Shown: piece after piece, positions 45,763-57,913 of the stretch
Layout of the letters: every line of letters starts with the position of its first letter
Position numbering within the stretch: the stretch's first letter is position 1
From: Exophiala sp. HKRS030
Lineage: Eukaryota > Ascomycota > Eurotiomycetes > Chaetothyriales > Herpotrichiellaceae
Length of the DNA stretch: 64,000 nucleotides
Assembly: GCA_023897205.1 (NCBI GenBank)
Contig: JAHWDD010000033.1
Location: forward strand, 434,001 to 498,000
Reading direction: 5' to 3'
The notes under the pieces: generated by a model
What the model was told of the DNA's origin: nothing
What the model saw: only the letters and a program-made list of their open reading frames with translations
Database searches by the model: none
Program-made: the position numbers and the translations under genes

Positions 45763-47992
45763 TTAGGACTTCCCGAAACCAGGTAAGCCCTTCCACACCC
45801 TGCCTTCGCCTAAACCTTGTGGAAGCCGTACACTGCCAAAGTTGTTATCCAAGTCCAACAAGATTTTCAGAGCATTTCTTGATCGGAGATATGGCAATGG
45901 AGCTGTGGCCTCGCGGAGGCCAACACCAGGTTCTGTTCGGCCGGCCGAAGCCTTTTGCAATTCGGCCTCTTCAGATCCTGGGAACGGCAAAACGGTGCTT
46001 AGAACTTCGTACGCTGCGAGGGTAAAACCGAACTGCGGTGAAGATCGAAGAATACGTGCTGGACCACCCTTGAAAAATGCTTTGAAACCTTCATCACGAT
46101 AAACCTTTTTAGCGCAATCAATCAGGCCATTATATGTCGCATCACCTTTCCGCGCCTCAACTTGCAACCTCGTCTTGACAACGTCGCACGGTGTGGTGAG
46201 ATAGGCTGCCGGCATACCCGCTATGGCACCCGCAGTGAGGAGTTGGACAATGCCGAGCTTCTTAGTTGGAGACTCGCCAAACATATCCTTCTTCAGGTGG
46301 GAATAGGTCGGGAAGTAGATCGCGGAAAAGGGTACGTCTCGGAGGAGACATGCCGTGACACCTTTGTACAGACCGATTATACCCAAATTGCGAACGATCC
46401 ACATCGCGCTACGTCTGGGTACGTCGGCTTTCTTTGCCAATTCACCCTGCACCTGGAGACGAATTTTGACGATTTCAAGAGGATTGGTGAAGACCTATTC
46501 GAGGTAAGTTTCGTTCAAGGCAGAAATATCAAGAATTGGCAGAACTTACCACTTGGCAAGCGCCGGCAGAACCACCAGCCAGAATCTCTGCTGACAGCTT
46601 GATTTGCCCAGTTTGCTTGTCAGTGAAGCGACCTCGAACAAGATCGTTAACAGTAAGCTTGATGGCCTTTTCTGGAGCCACACCGACCAGTTGTGGAAGG
46701 ACACCAGAATAGAGCCCCGAAAGCCTTCATTCTTGATGACCTTCCGGGCACAATCGATGGAATTCTCATAAAGCCGTTCACCAGGTCTCACACTTCGCTG
46801 GTTTTGCATGCGCGTCTTGACCAGATCGATGGGATAGACCATAAAGGCTCCAAAGGCACCAGCTATACTGCCGAGTCCGAAGTGGTGGGCAGATTCGAGT
46901 AAACTGTGCAAAAATTGTTGGGATTTCGATACTGCTCGATCTGCCACATCGGCTATCGCTCCAAGTTTAGCGCCGGCTGTCTGATAGCTCGCATCTAGAA
47001 CTTTTGCGAAGTCGTCCATGGCCAGTCTTCCAGAAGGAGCATCCAGGCCAGCGAAGTGGAACAAGATATCGGCTTCCATTGGTGTGTACAAAGAGAAACG
47101 TGTCAGTCTGGCCGCCTCATTGAGGAAGTCCGTCCGATCTATTCTTCCGTCTGACGCTTTTGCAGTTGCATTCCGAATGATCAGATCAAGCAGATCCATC
47201 TCACGAATAACATTTTGAAAAGCTCGAACATTCGCATAGGAGATCTTGGTACCAGTGGAGATGTTGCACAAAGTCGGGAGGTTCTCCAGTAAATGGTCAG
47301 ACAGCTTATGTCCTGCAGTTGCTCGAATGATGCGTTCAAAATCTTCTGGGTCGATGTAACCGTCTTTATCGGTATCATAGAGGTGGAAAGCCTGACGAAT
47401 TCGTTCGCCCTGTAGACCACGCATCATCTGTGCAAATTGTGGGTATGTCATTTCATGTCTCTTCTGCTTGCCACCAATGTATAACGAAGCCCATTCGGAG
47501 TTGAAGTCGAAAGGAATGCTGTCTTGACCGCGATTCTGTTCGTAGATTTTTTGGAAGGTGTCTGACTTGATGGATCCCGTACCATCGACATCGAAGAGCC
47601 GGAAAGCGATTTCGTACTCTGCGTCAGATTTGGCGAGGAGATTGTCAAAGGCGGCCCATTCTGACATGGTGATCTTGCCTCGCTTGTGGCGGTCGGCAAC
47701 ACCGAAAAGGATGCCATATTGCTCTCGCTTGATTTTATGCTGCAGATGAAATTGAGGCGTCAGAATGGCGAGATTCAAGGACCATGCCTGCTTGAATGGA
47801 ACAAAGAGGACTCACATAGTCTTCTTCAGGAGGAGCAATGGCATTGATAAAATCCTCTTCACTCATGAACAGTACGCCATTATCATCAGGGTGAGAATGT
47901 TTGGTAAATGTGGCTCGGGACTCTGTGGAGAGGTTCTCTGGCGTCGAGGATCCTAGTAAGGATTCTTTGACGACTTCTGTAACGGTCGCCAT
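45763..47992 (-). CDS. agc1: Mitochondrial aspartate/glutamate carrier with EF-hands, with an apparent 1-nt frameshift
   Basis: Three exons (47992-47816, 47739-46550, 46494-45763) give about 699 residues once one base is restored. The N-terminal half has EF-hands, for example [11 protein letters not shown] and [12 protein letters not shown], which sense Ca2+ in the intermembrane space. The C-terminal half is a mitochondrial carrier with the signatures [22 protein letters not shown] and [11 protein letters not shown]. This is the calcium-regulated AGC of the malate-aspartate shuttle type, and the length fits. The frame breaks at the C4 run 46715-46718: KNEGFRG is followed in the next frame by [19 protein letters not shown], exactly the carrier sequence. 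A single G is missing in a coding-strand G run. Everything else is intact. Confidence 0.93.
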
Positions 47993-49988
47993 TGTTCTTC
48001 AAAGGACGTTCACCGTAGACCAAAACTGGGATTAAAGAGGGAATCGGTCGAGGGCGGAAGTAGAAGCGAACTGCGGCGCTCCCTCAGGATCCGGGAAGGG
48101 ACAGCAAAGGGTGGCAGGAGAACGTGATAATGAAAAAAGTCCCCGTGAAAGGAAGACGTGATCAAAGTCTAGTGGTCTATAATAGAAGAGAACGAAAGAA
48201 GGTATCCTCTAGGACGTGGGGAGAGGAGATGGATACCCCCAAACTTGAAGGGATAGACACGAGCCTGCGATGACCCAAAAAAAAGTTGAGCACAAATTAG
48301 TCTGGGGAAAAGGAACTCGCAGAAAGTACGAGTCGCGACAGGGTGGCACTTGCACAATTTACTTCCGTGATCCGTACGCTTGGAAACTTGGGAAGGAACT
48401 GGAAGTCAATAATAATAAAAATTCAGGCAGGCGCGGTGGAGCTAGAGATTGACGGTTTTGGGGGAGCTTCTCTTTTTTTCCTCGGTGAAGTTTCGAGATC
48501 CTTTCCAGCCGACAGTCACTAACTTACTGGTAAGTGGTCAGTAGGTACACATGCTCTCCGAAGAGCTTCTAGGACGAGTCAGGGGATAATTCGTCACGAC
48601 GAAAGCAACGAGACTCTGAGATTTGTCTTGGTTCTGGGATGGCGGAACCTGATAAAGTGGACACCTTTTGACCGCCGGCTCCTCTCACCGTCTCGACGCC
48701 CCGTCTAAGTAGTCACCGCCACCGTCTATTGCCGACTTGCAGCAGATCGGTCGCGACTCCCGAGTGCTTGGAGGACTTTACCCTGCAAGTACCCATCATA
48801 CTGTGGTCATGCCAGATTACAGCTGACATTTTGCTTTATGCGTAGCTACAGTCGGCCAAAGATGGCAATGAATGACACAGCGATAACAGGTCATGTACGA
48901 ATTCTGTCTTCCAGTACCTATCAGGTGCCAATGAGAGACTTTATCAGAGTCTAATTGAAGGGAAGCCATCCTCTTTATGCCTTGTATCTTCCGCGTCAAG
49001 GACTCAGGAGTCAGGACTCAGGATCCGGGAACCCAGGGTCTGGCCTAAACCGGCAGTTTTGCTTTTACCCGAAGGAAACACCAAATTGGGCCTTTAGCCG
49101 ATGCCGGATCACCCTGGACAGGAGCTTAGGACTCCCTCATGGGCGTGCGAGGGTACCCTTACCACCTTAACTGGAATCAGGCATTCATCACCTTCTGGGC
49201 CAAAACCAGGCCGCAGTGCGTCGTCCTCAGATCCAGAGATTTCCACCTACGGGCCCACGAGACGCCAGCGCCCACCGTGCCAATGGACAGGAACATGCGT
49301 GTGCATGCAAGGACCCAAGTACATACCTGATGTACCTATCTAATCTATGAGTCTTGTTCGGGAATGAAGATCCGGTGGGAATACGCGACATCTCCTTCTG
49401 CTATGTACCTTTCGCCTTCAAGCCGAGCCACCGGAAACCAGCACACGATGGAGATTGATAATTCCGGCCCAAAGGAATACATGCTCCGTAGTTAGTTGAC
49501 AGGCAAAAGTAGAGGTCACTGTACAGTGTACATTCAAAAGACACAAGAGGAAATGTAATGCCCCGTCTTTTTTGCATATACAAACCCACCAATTGCTCCT
49601 TTCGTTCGCCTTTCGTCCTTATCCGCAGACCAGATCTTGACGTTTAGTCCCCTCGCAAACTAGTTAACTTTATCAAACCATCACCACCACTTCTTGTACT
49701 CTTTAATGTGCTGATAGGTTCTAATCAGTAAATGGCTAAAGCCTTGGGGGACCATTCTCAGCCATCTCTTCGCAAATAATTATACAATTCATGTCCAAAA
49801 ATGCAATTGGATGACGCCCAAAAGTGCCAAAGCTGATCTACCAGATCTTCCTCCAACCCTCCCCCCGGCCCTTTCCATGATTCCGGAGAGTAGACACAAG
49901 CAAAACACAAGCAGAAATTCGTTTCAGCGTCATCAACATGGTCATTTCTAGGAAACCAAACAAGTTCTGTGCATCTTTCCCCATTCAT
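47993..49988. other. 2-kb intergenic stretch
   Basis: Upstream of AGC1 and downstream of the Myb gene. No credible gene. A small GACTCAGGA repeat lies at about 49000-49025. Confidence 0.5.
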
Positions 49989-50984
49989 TCACTGCCCATA
50001 CTTGTTGTACTCATAACCGTTTCCGGCATGACCATGCGTGTGCGTGTGTGTAAGCCCATTGTATGGGTTGACGGTCTGCGCGTCGGTCCCGTAGGTGCCA
50101 GAGATTTGATGATTGGACAGGATATGCTCGACACCGGGGAGACCAGACGGAGGCACGAGCGTGGTGAGATCGCTTGTGCGTCGACTGTGTCCTCCTGGTC
50201 CAAGACCGATGCCACTGTCGTCGGTGTTGTCGTACTCGGAATGCGGCGACACGCGATCGAAATCGCTCCTGACTGCAGGGTTGGAGCTGTTGCGAGACTG
50301 AGTCCTGGCGTGACGAGGACGTTGGCCTGCTCTCAGCGTTCGAAGGCCTTGTTGAAATACCTATGGCAGTGTTACTAACTCGCTAGGCAGATTTGCTGGA
50401 TGGCAAAGTGTCACTTCATGACCTCTAGATTGACTCACCACTTTCTCGATATCTTCCCATCTCTCGCCGAGTTCCTCGGCAAGACCTGCCCAGAGAGTCT
50501 CGCGTCGACTGTGATACAGCGTCAACAGACTCGAGATCCTTGCATCATCCCAGTCGGACTCGCGGGCCTTGAGCATCAGCCTCTCGTGCCGCTTGCGACA
50601 TGCATTTCCCGACTTGGTGGGGAAGTGTCGGTTGTGTATCTCGTCCCATGCTGATCCTCTGCTTCTTTCCTCCACCAGCACAGCATCCTCCTCTGGAGTC
50701 CATGGACCGCTGGTGCCTGGTCGGATGAGCGAGTCATTGTGCATCGGTGCAGGTTGCATTGTGGTCGGGCGCACTGGTTGCATGTCCATGTAAGCCGCGG
50801 GCATCATGGTCTGTTGCGGATACTGCATTTGTGTCTCCCATCCCATGTTGTGACTAGGTTGGGGAGCGGGCCATTGTTGCATAGGTCGATTCATAATGGT
50901 GGCCATGTTGGTCGTTGATTGTTGTCTGTCGTAAGGACCTATTCTTGCTGAAGGTCGGCGTGGTACTGTTTGCTTTTTGGGCAT
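49989..50984 (-). CDS. Myb/SANT-like DNA-binding domain protein
   Basis: Two exons, 50984-50439 and 50360-49989, encode 305 residues (an in-frame ATG at 51011 would add nine). After a Gln/Met/Pro-rich N terminus, residues from about 98 show a SANT/Myb repeat: GPWTPEEDAVLVEERSRG, then WDEIHNRHFPTKSGNACRKRHERL. A second, weaker helical segment (ETLWAGLAEELGERWEDIEKV) may be another repeat. Spacing of the Trp residues fits helix-turn-helix Myb domains used in fungal regulators and chromatin proteins. The C-terminal exon is Ser/Asp/Gly-rich with a THTHTHGHAG patch. The splice GTG|GTGAGT to ATAG|GTA keeps frame. Target genes are unknown. Confidence 0.87.
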
Positions 50985-52927
50985 GCTATCCAGAACAAGG
51001 CGCCTGGTCATGCCTTGCCTGAAGAAGAGAAAGACAGAGAGGGACGCTAGGTCTGAACACCAGGTTCAGGCCGATCAAGTGGTTGCTCGTGGCGGTGGTG
51101 GTGGTGGTGAAGGTGGTTGTGGAGCCGTCTGGATTATGATTAGGAAATGAGAGCACCCAAGGCAGATGTTGCATGGAAGTAGGGAAAACAACAAATTTGA
51201 CAATGATTGAGGTGAACCCTTGCTAGGGTCTAGGACTGGACAAAAAGAAAACTTTGATGCCTGAATGAATTGAGGTTGACCACCATCTTATGAATGTTGA
51301 TATCGAGCCCAACGCAACCAAGTAAGAAACTTCAAACTTCCAGGCATCAGATCCGGCGTCAATTTCAGAAGTTTTGAAACACAGGTACAGAGGCTTCAGA
51401 AAAAGACCTGATACTCATAATATGACCGCCGCTGAGACGTGTCTTGCAAGCGCAGCCTTCTGCAACGGCGCCTCGATGAACATGCAAGAGAAATCCAACA
51501 AGACGTTGCCATATTCTCTCGTGACTGGACGAACCATTATAGTCAGAGGCCTGAAACATAGAATCAGGCTCTAGCAAGTCTGTGTGGACCCTTGAGTGCA
51601 AAGTCAAGCGACGTATATTTGGTAGCAAGTTTACCTGGTTTTTCAAAGCGAACCACTGATGGCCTGCGATGGCGGCGGCTGTCGATGGAGCAAATCTTCG
51701 GTAGCCGCTCGCTGGCATAGAAATAGCCATTGTGAGGCGGTTCATACCTAGCTATTCGGGGATCATGGCGTTCGGAGATATTCGTGCATTCATCGGCGTA
51801 GTGTTACCCACACTGCCAGAGACACTCCTTGGGGGTACGGGGTCCTAGAGCTGGTATTGGTCAACTTCCAGGTCTGGAATATGTCCTATTCTTGAGCCTG
51901 GCTTATAGCCGCCGTCAGGTTGGCATCGTGCATGTTGAGGGGGTGCTTTTCGTTTTGCATACACACCACCACCATCCGTATACTCAAGGCTGTAACAGTT
52001 GTTGTTTATTGTGGCCAATATGCTGTCAAAGCGGCCACTTCTTCGATGGTAGAATCAAACCGGGACCGAGCAAGACTCAGGTGCCGTGGAAAATGCACCG
52101 AATGTTGGTAGAATGATGTTGGTGAATCTGAAACGAAATTATGCCATCCAGGCGCTTAGTTGACATTGTCGGTCTAAATATAGCTTACCATACAATTCTC
52201 ACTCTTTCAATCAGAGACAGGCGAATCATATCTGAGTTTATCAACCCTGACAGAACCAAATTAGCCCCAGAAGGGAATTCAACCAGAACTTTTGATCATT
52301 GATGTCGTAATTTCTGGCACAAGTAGAATTATGGGCGTTGGAGGATTGGGACTCGCCAACTAATTGAATACAACATGAATGCCAAGACCACAGTTTGCCC
52401 TCTCGTTGCGTTCCCCGTGTGAAGTCATGTGCACGCCTTTCGTATGTACACGCTATGTACCGGCTGTGGACACACTGTGTAGAGTGAGGGAACTTGACCT
52501 TGATGAGCAATCTGTCGAAAGCAGTCAAGTCACAGGGCCACAACAATGGTCTTTGGGCAAATCATCGGCAAAGTGTTATACGGACTTTATGCCTACGGGC
52601 TCGCAGGAAGAGCACTGAGCGTCCTTTGTCACAAATATCTGGAATCACTCGAGTTCAACCGAGAAGACGTAACAAGGCTATAGACATTCGATCGTAGTGT
52701 CACGAAAAATGGCCTAAGAATCATTTGGTAATATGGTACAACAATTTTGATTTGCTATATCACGACGTCTTCGTCTTTGGAAAACTGACTCGTCCTTCCC
52801 TTCACCACATAAGATCGTATCATATCATTAAGCTTGCTCAGGACTCTGTTTGCTGACATCAAAACATTGCCATCACTCCCCCAACCCCAAGAGGACCATC
52901 CATATAAAAGGGATTGTCCATCAATGA
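50985..52927. other. 1.9-kb intergenic stretch
   Basis: Between two minus-strand genes. A weak two-exon candidate on the minus strand (about 51745-51365) has plausible splice sites but no recognisable domain, so it is not called. GGTGGTGGTGGTGGTG occurs at about 51092-51110. Confidence 0.45.
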
Positions 52928-53416
52928 TCATCGACGTAGCCATCTTCGATCATCCCTCGACATTCGCTGATGCGTTCCATAGTAATCTGGCTCCTCAATT
53001 GGCGTCACGGTATAGATGACTGGAGTTTCTGTCCAAGACAGTTGTCTCTTGGAGGATGCTGTAGAATGCATTGAAGCTGGAGATGACGAGGACTGAGAAC
53101 ATGCTGGAGATGAGGTTGATGATGAAGATGATGAAGTGGATGATCTCTTGAGTATACTCCTTGACGAGCTGCTGTTGGCATATGCATATGTTGGCTGTTG
53201 GATAGTCGAGTGAAACCCGGCACGATTCAGCCGTGTGTTGCGCGAAGTAGGGCTGGTTGGTGTGGGCGAAGCAGGCATCATGGGCGAGACTGGTACGCGT
53301 ACTGGAGTCAACGACAGAGGAGACTTAAGCGAAAGACTCGGTCGGCTTGATGTGGCTGCTGATGATGTGGAGATGGTCAAGGCCAACTTGGGCTTTGCAA
53401 CTCTTGAGGCGAGCAT
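52928..53416 (-). CDS. Small Ser-rich fungal protein of unknown function
   Basis: Single exon, 162 residues from the ATG at 53416 (MLASRVAKPKLALTI). The frame is open 70 residues further up, but that part is Pro-rich and start-poor, so I prefer 53416. It is Ser/Pro-rich throughout, with a poly-Ser stretch at residues 98-118. The C terminus is more conserved in character: LSWTETPVIYTVTPIEEPDYYGTHQRMSRDDRRWLRR (split here only by line). Short basic SILKRS- and terminal DYYGT/RDDRRW-type motifs look like a conserved fungal family with disordered body. No catalytic motif, signal peptide or membrane segment. Confidence 0.72.
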   Translation of the reverse strand: MLASRVAKPKLALTISTSSAATSSRPSLSLKSPLSLTPVRVPVSPMMPASPTPTSPTSRNTRLNRAGFHSTIQQPTYAYANSSSSRSILKRSSTSSSSSSTSSPACSQSSSSPASMHSTASSKRQLSWTETPVIYTVTPIEEPDYYGTHQRMSRDDRRWLRR

Positions 53417-55617
53417 GTTGTCTGGATGTTGTCTGAATGGACGATTGTGAAGGATAAAGATGTTGGTCAATGACTTGAGTCCTGAAAGCGAAGTACTAGG
53501 TTCTTGGACGAGGCTTGGGACTTTGGAGTCGGTTGGTGGCACTGGGATTTCAGGACTTTGAGAGCCGGTGAAATGAATCTTGATATATGGGATTGCAACT
53601 GTTGGTGGGCGGGGTGTAGGGGGCAATATAGGAGGGCAGACTTGAAAAACAGATCAGGTGGGCCGGCCACTTTACGCAATTTGCAGGACTATAAGGTATT
53701 CGAAAAGGGTAAGAGATACTGGAACTGATCAAACAATCAATGCTTGGGTTGAGGAGGAAAGAAAAAAGAGGTCGCTGAAGTGGTCGACCGGGCGGGTAGA
53801 TATAAAATGAAACGATCTATCATTTTACCAAGGCTGAACGTGCAAGCCTATTCGCTGATCAACATCTGCACTAGGACATTCGTCACCCAACCAGCCAATG
53901 ACCGCGACATCTCTGGCGCTCAATCGTGTGACTTTCTTGACCACCAACCGTGCGAGACCGGGTCGAGCACGCCTCGAGCCAATTGAACACTCTGCTTGGA
54001 AGACAAACCGTCATTCATGCAGTGTTGTAACGTGTGATATTGATTCCGGACTGCTCGAGTCAATATCACCAACTCGAGCCGCCGTGGAACAGCCAAACAA
54101 CGGAACCATCAGTACTCCAAAAGATCGCTATCAATGCTACTGGTTGTTGCCTGACCGCTTTCCGGACCATATCGCCCCAAGACCGTTCTCGAACCTTACA
54201 GGAAGCTTATCAATCGGCAGTCATAAGAACCTTATCATATTGACTGTCGAAGAACACTTGCATCGATGAGAAATTGAACTGTGCTCTTCTGGGTTCAAGC
54301 TAGATCATGTATGTATGAAGGAAGGGATAGTTTTTTCCCCCTCAAGGTAGAAGTCGTGCAAGAGTTTATGGCAAAGGGAAGACAGATTGGATCCAAGAAC
54401 TATCTACGGCGCACGGTACTGTAGTGATAGACACTAGACTCAAAAGGCTAAATGTGCTGCATGCATGGCAGAGAGGTGGTACTGGGTTGCATTTGAGTCC
54501 AGTGGTCCACCGGTAAGAGATCTGATTCTGCCTGCCTACGATGTTGCGGTTTTGCGTGATATGACTTTAGTTTTGGTTCATCATGAACCGACTGAAGTCT
54601 CGCAAGTAGCTTGATAAGACTTACCATTACCAAAGCTTGTTTGCTCTTGTTCATCTGGTAATCATGATCATAAAGTAGATGTGAAGATCATGGCATCAGG
54701 GGTCTCTGGGCAATAAATATGGACCCTATAGCCGAACATGAATCGACATCGAAGTCTGGAAGAGGGTGTCAAAGTGCCAGCTGGCCTAAGACAGTAAAGT
54801 GTCTTTGCTTGAGGAGATATTGGCACTGGGCTCATAATACTGTTGCACCTGGGGTTCTGTAGAGTGATTTTCCCGCTTCACGGGCATGGTTCAAACCTAT
54901 GAGTCAGCGCGCAGAGGGCGAGAGGCTTTGTACATACCTGGAGGTCAAGGCCAAGTTTATTTGATGGTCATTGCTGATGGAGCGACTCATGTTGAAGGAC
55001 ATCAACTTAGTGATTATGGTCTGTGCTGAAACGGCAAGCAGTCGAAGGGACGACACACTGGTGTCTTGAAATGGTGATAGGAACTGACAGGCGAATGACT
55101 TTAGTGAACGGAAGGCGAGACTACTGGCGTTAAAAACAATGGCGTGTACGGCGTGTCATTGTTTGATCTTTCGATTGCAATGTGCGTAAGGCAAGCATGT
55201 GAGTCGAAGTTGATGCGAAGTCTGTGAGTGACAAGGCGAACTATCGAGGCTGAATGAACGAAAGTAAGGCGCTGTATGAAAGCATGTTGACTGCCGTAAA
55301 GGCCTTAAGATGATTCAGAGTCGAGCATCAGAAAGAAGTCCCAGCCGCAACCGTTGTAATACATATGCCGTCAGTTATGAGCAATATCTGGCAATTCCTT
55401 TGGAGCTCGTTGCTTAACCACGAATCGATTTCTGCTGCGCCGAAAAAATGGACCATGACCCTTTCGTCTCGAAATAAACAAGTGACTTTTGTGGCCAATG
55501 CCGAGAAGAGCAGGACGGAAATACATGGGAAGAATCGAAAGTCAAGTCCTTGCCGGTCGTCTTGCCATCTTCGTATGCAAAGGGAGGTGTCGAGGCAGAG
55601 CCTCGACTTCGACACGC
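53417..55617. other. 2.2-kb intergenic stretch
   Basis: No supportable gene. Short frames at 53898-54269 and 55328-55615 have no family features. It includes the upstream part of the Ser-rich gene and the 3' part of the RRM gene. Confidence 0.5.
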
Positions 55618-56644
55618 TTACCTGCCTGCGTAGCGATCCTCACGCGAGTAGTCACGATGGCTACCATAGTCGCGCGCAGGCTCGTCACGAGGAGCTCCGT
55701 AGCCGCGGTCGTCGCCACGTTCTGCGCCACGGTCCTGGCCACGGTCTTGATAGCCACGTCGATCACCGCGAGGAGCACTGTAGCCATCATCACGCCTGCT
55801 TTCGTATCGATCGATGCCTCGACCTCCGTAACCTTCGTCCCTGTCTCTTCGGCCACCGCCACCATAGCCTCGTCGATCATTGTCATCGAAGCGTGAGCCA
55901 CCGCGATACTCCTCACGACGGGGCGGATATCCACCTCGACGATCGTCGTAGCGATCGCGGTAGCCACCACCACGAGGGGGACCACGGAAATCGCCTGGAT
56001 CAAAATTAGTAAAGGTCATGTGCTTGAGAGGATCGTATGCTCACCACGCTTGGGGGGCCGAAGTATTTGCCAGGGGTGGGAGTGCGAGGACGGGCCCGAC
56101 GAGCCTTTTCGATGCTCAATGTGCGACCTTCGATGACCTCACCCTGAAGGCCTTCTTTTGCAGCTTCGGCTTGGTCGGTGGTGACCATTTTGACAAAGCC
56201 GAAACCACGGGACTCTTTGGTGTGAGGATCCAACATGATTGAGCAGTTTTCAACCTCTCCATACTTTTCGAAAAGACGAGAAACATCGGCCTCGGTGAGA
56301 CGCGGATGGATGCCAGTGACGAAAAGGTTGGAGCCAGTATTGGTTGCACCCTCCTCATCATCGAGCTTCATTCGACTATCAACCGGGGCGGCAGGGCTGT
56401 AAAGAATTGGTCAGCGGAAAACTCAGCATTTGCCGATTGAGGTTGGGAAGACTTACGGTCGGTCTCGGCCGTTGGGAGAACGACTGCGGTTTCGTTCTTC
56501 ACGGTCGCCACGAGGAGATGCGGACCGATCTCGACGTTCATATCCACGATCGTCTACCAGTCTAAGGTCAGAAATCGAAAAAGAGGACAAGTGAGAGGTT
56601 GATATACCTTCGTATCGAGCGGCTGAATCTTCAAAGTCGGCCAT
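55618..56644 (-). CDS. Tra2-like SR protein with one RRM and an RGG/RDR tail, with a probable 1-nt frameshift
   Basis: Four exons (56644-56608, 56553-56457, 56396-56045, 55994-55618) give about 287 residues with one base restored. The N terminus is RS-rich (RDRSASPRGDREERNRSRSP). A single RRM follows, with RNP2 LFVTGI and RNP1 RGFGFVKM. The linker RARPRTPTPGKYFGPP is the Tra2 hallmark. The tail is Arg/Gly/Asp/Tyr-rich (GGYPPRREEYRGG, RGYQDRGQDRG). Such proteins regulate splicing. At the C6 run 56052-56057 one base seems missing: in-frame GPP should be followed by KRG and then, across the intron, DFRGPPRGGG. As written, exon 4 would be read in a frame with no RGG content. Confidence 0.86.
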
Positions 56645-57913
56645 GTTGTGATGATTTTGATGCACTAGGCTGTGGGGCAAAAGGTGGCCTGGTTGGGCAC
56701 GAGGTGGGAAGATCGGTAGACAGATGAAAAGCAGATTTCAGCCAGAGGTGAATAACAAGGTTGAAGAGGTGAATTGATGAAATGCCACGACAAAGATGGG
56801 GGTGATTGTAGATAAGTTCAGTAGCTGTAAGGCTGTGAAGGGCGCCGATGAGGATGGAAGGTGAGAATCTGGACGGATGAGCACTAGGCAAGGCGAAAAA
56901 AGAGGAAGAATCGAAACGCGCCTGCCAACTTGAGTTTAAAGGCAAAAAGGCAGATGGAACCAGAATCCGGGTCAAGGCACTAAAGGAAGCAGGCTAACGT
57001 CGCTAGTGGCTTCGGCACCCGTCATTTACGCTGTCTTGTGTCGCCTGCGCGGCCTCCCTGGTGTGCCTGGGCATGTCCAGGAGGTGCAGGCACCTGAACC
57101 GGGCACGCTAAGACACCAAAAGTGCCAGGCTGCCATTGCCCAGTAGGTGCCCAGTGCCAAAAAGTCCTGGCTTGTGCGGAGGAATGTACGCTAGTCCTAA
57201 TTGGCACAAGATAACGTTCTTTCCTTGCGTCGTTCAAAAATGGGAAGGAAGGCTCGCGTGCTTTTGTGCGGCATCTTGTCAGGGAGCAAGTTCCAGTGGA
57301 TTGTCAGACTCAGATACATGTATTCTGTACGTAGGTCCTCAATGTCTATCAGCATTCTCGAGGAGCGCATGTAGCTGTATGTCAGCTGAGTCGTGAGCCC
57401 AGGACCCGTAGGCGTAGATGCTTGCCAAGTCCGATCAATCGTCTCCTTTCCCGGACATTGCAAGCCACCACTACGAATCTGTCACACCAAGGAGGGACTT
57501 ACCGTGGTATAGCAATCAAGTGTCAGAACAAGGGGCGTGTCACCTTCTTTCATGTTATTACATCTTTCAGATTATTGCACACGTCTGATACACGTCAGTT
57601 GGGACGCGGTATTGCCTTACCTGGGAAGCACATACGAGTATCTCAGGGAGGATCAAATTTAGATCGTGAGACAAAAGACATCGTCTGGTAGAATTTGTCA
57701 CCGACATCTATATGCTAGCCAAAAGTGGTCAAAATTGAGACATCTCGACTTGCTAAACAGCTGCTGTTGCTGACTTATCATACACCATTCCACAACTCTG
57801 CCACTAAATAGATATTCTCTGTGTTGAGCTGGCTGGTTTCGAGCTTCCAAGGAGGCTTACCCCCAATATGCTATTAATCAAGAATACAATGATATAATCC
57901 TCCAACCCAAGCC
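56645..57913. other. 1.3-kb intergenic stretch
   Basis: Lies between two minus-strand genes and has no credible gene. A small inverted repeat GTGCCTG..CAGGCAC spans about 57062-57093 and could form a hairpin. It is too weak to call a terminator. Confidence 0.4.

Noticed and set aside
51365..51745. Possible two-exon minus-strand gene
   Set aside because: Splice-like sites exist, but no recognisable domain and low confidence in either exon.
54880..54910. tRNA-like B-box GGTTCAAACC
   Set aside because: Flanking bases do not form a T-arm or acceptor stem; no tRNA identified anywhere in the window.
55542..56003. 153-codon Ala/Val-rich minus frame MIQAISVVPLVV..
   Set aside because: It is the wrong frame of the RGG tail of the Tra2-like gene; the RGG frame fits the family.
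57061..57095. Inverted repeat that might be a terminator hairpin
   Set aside because: Eukaryotic genes do not use such hairpins, and the stem is short.
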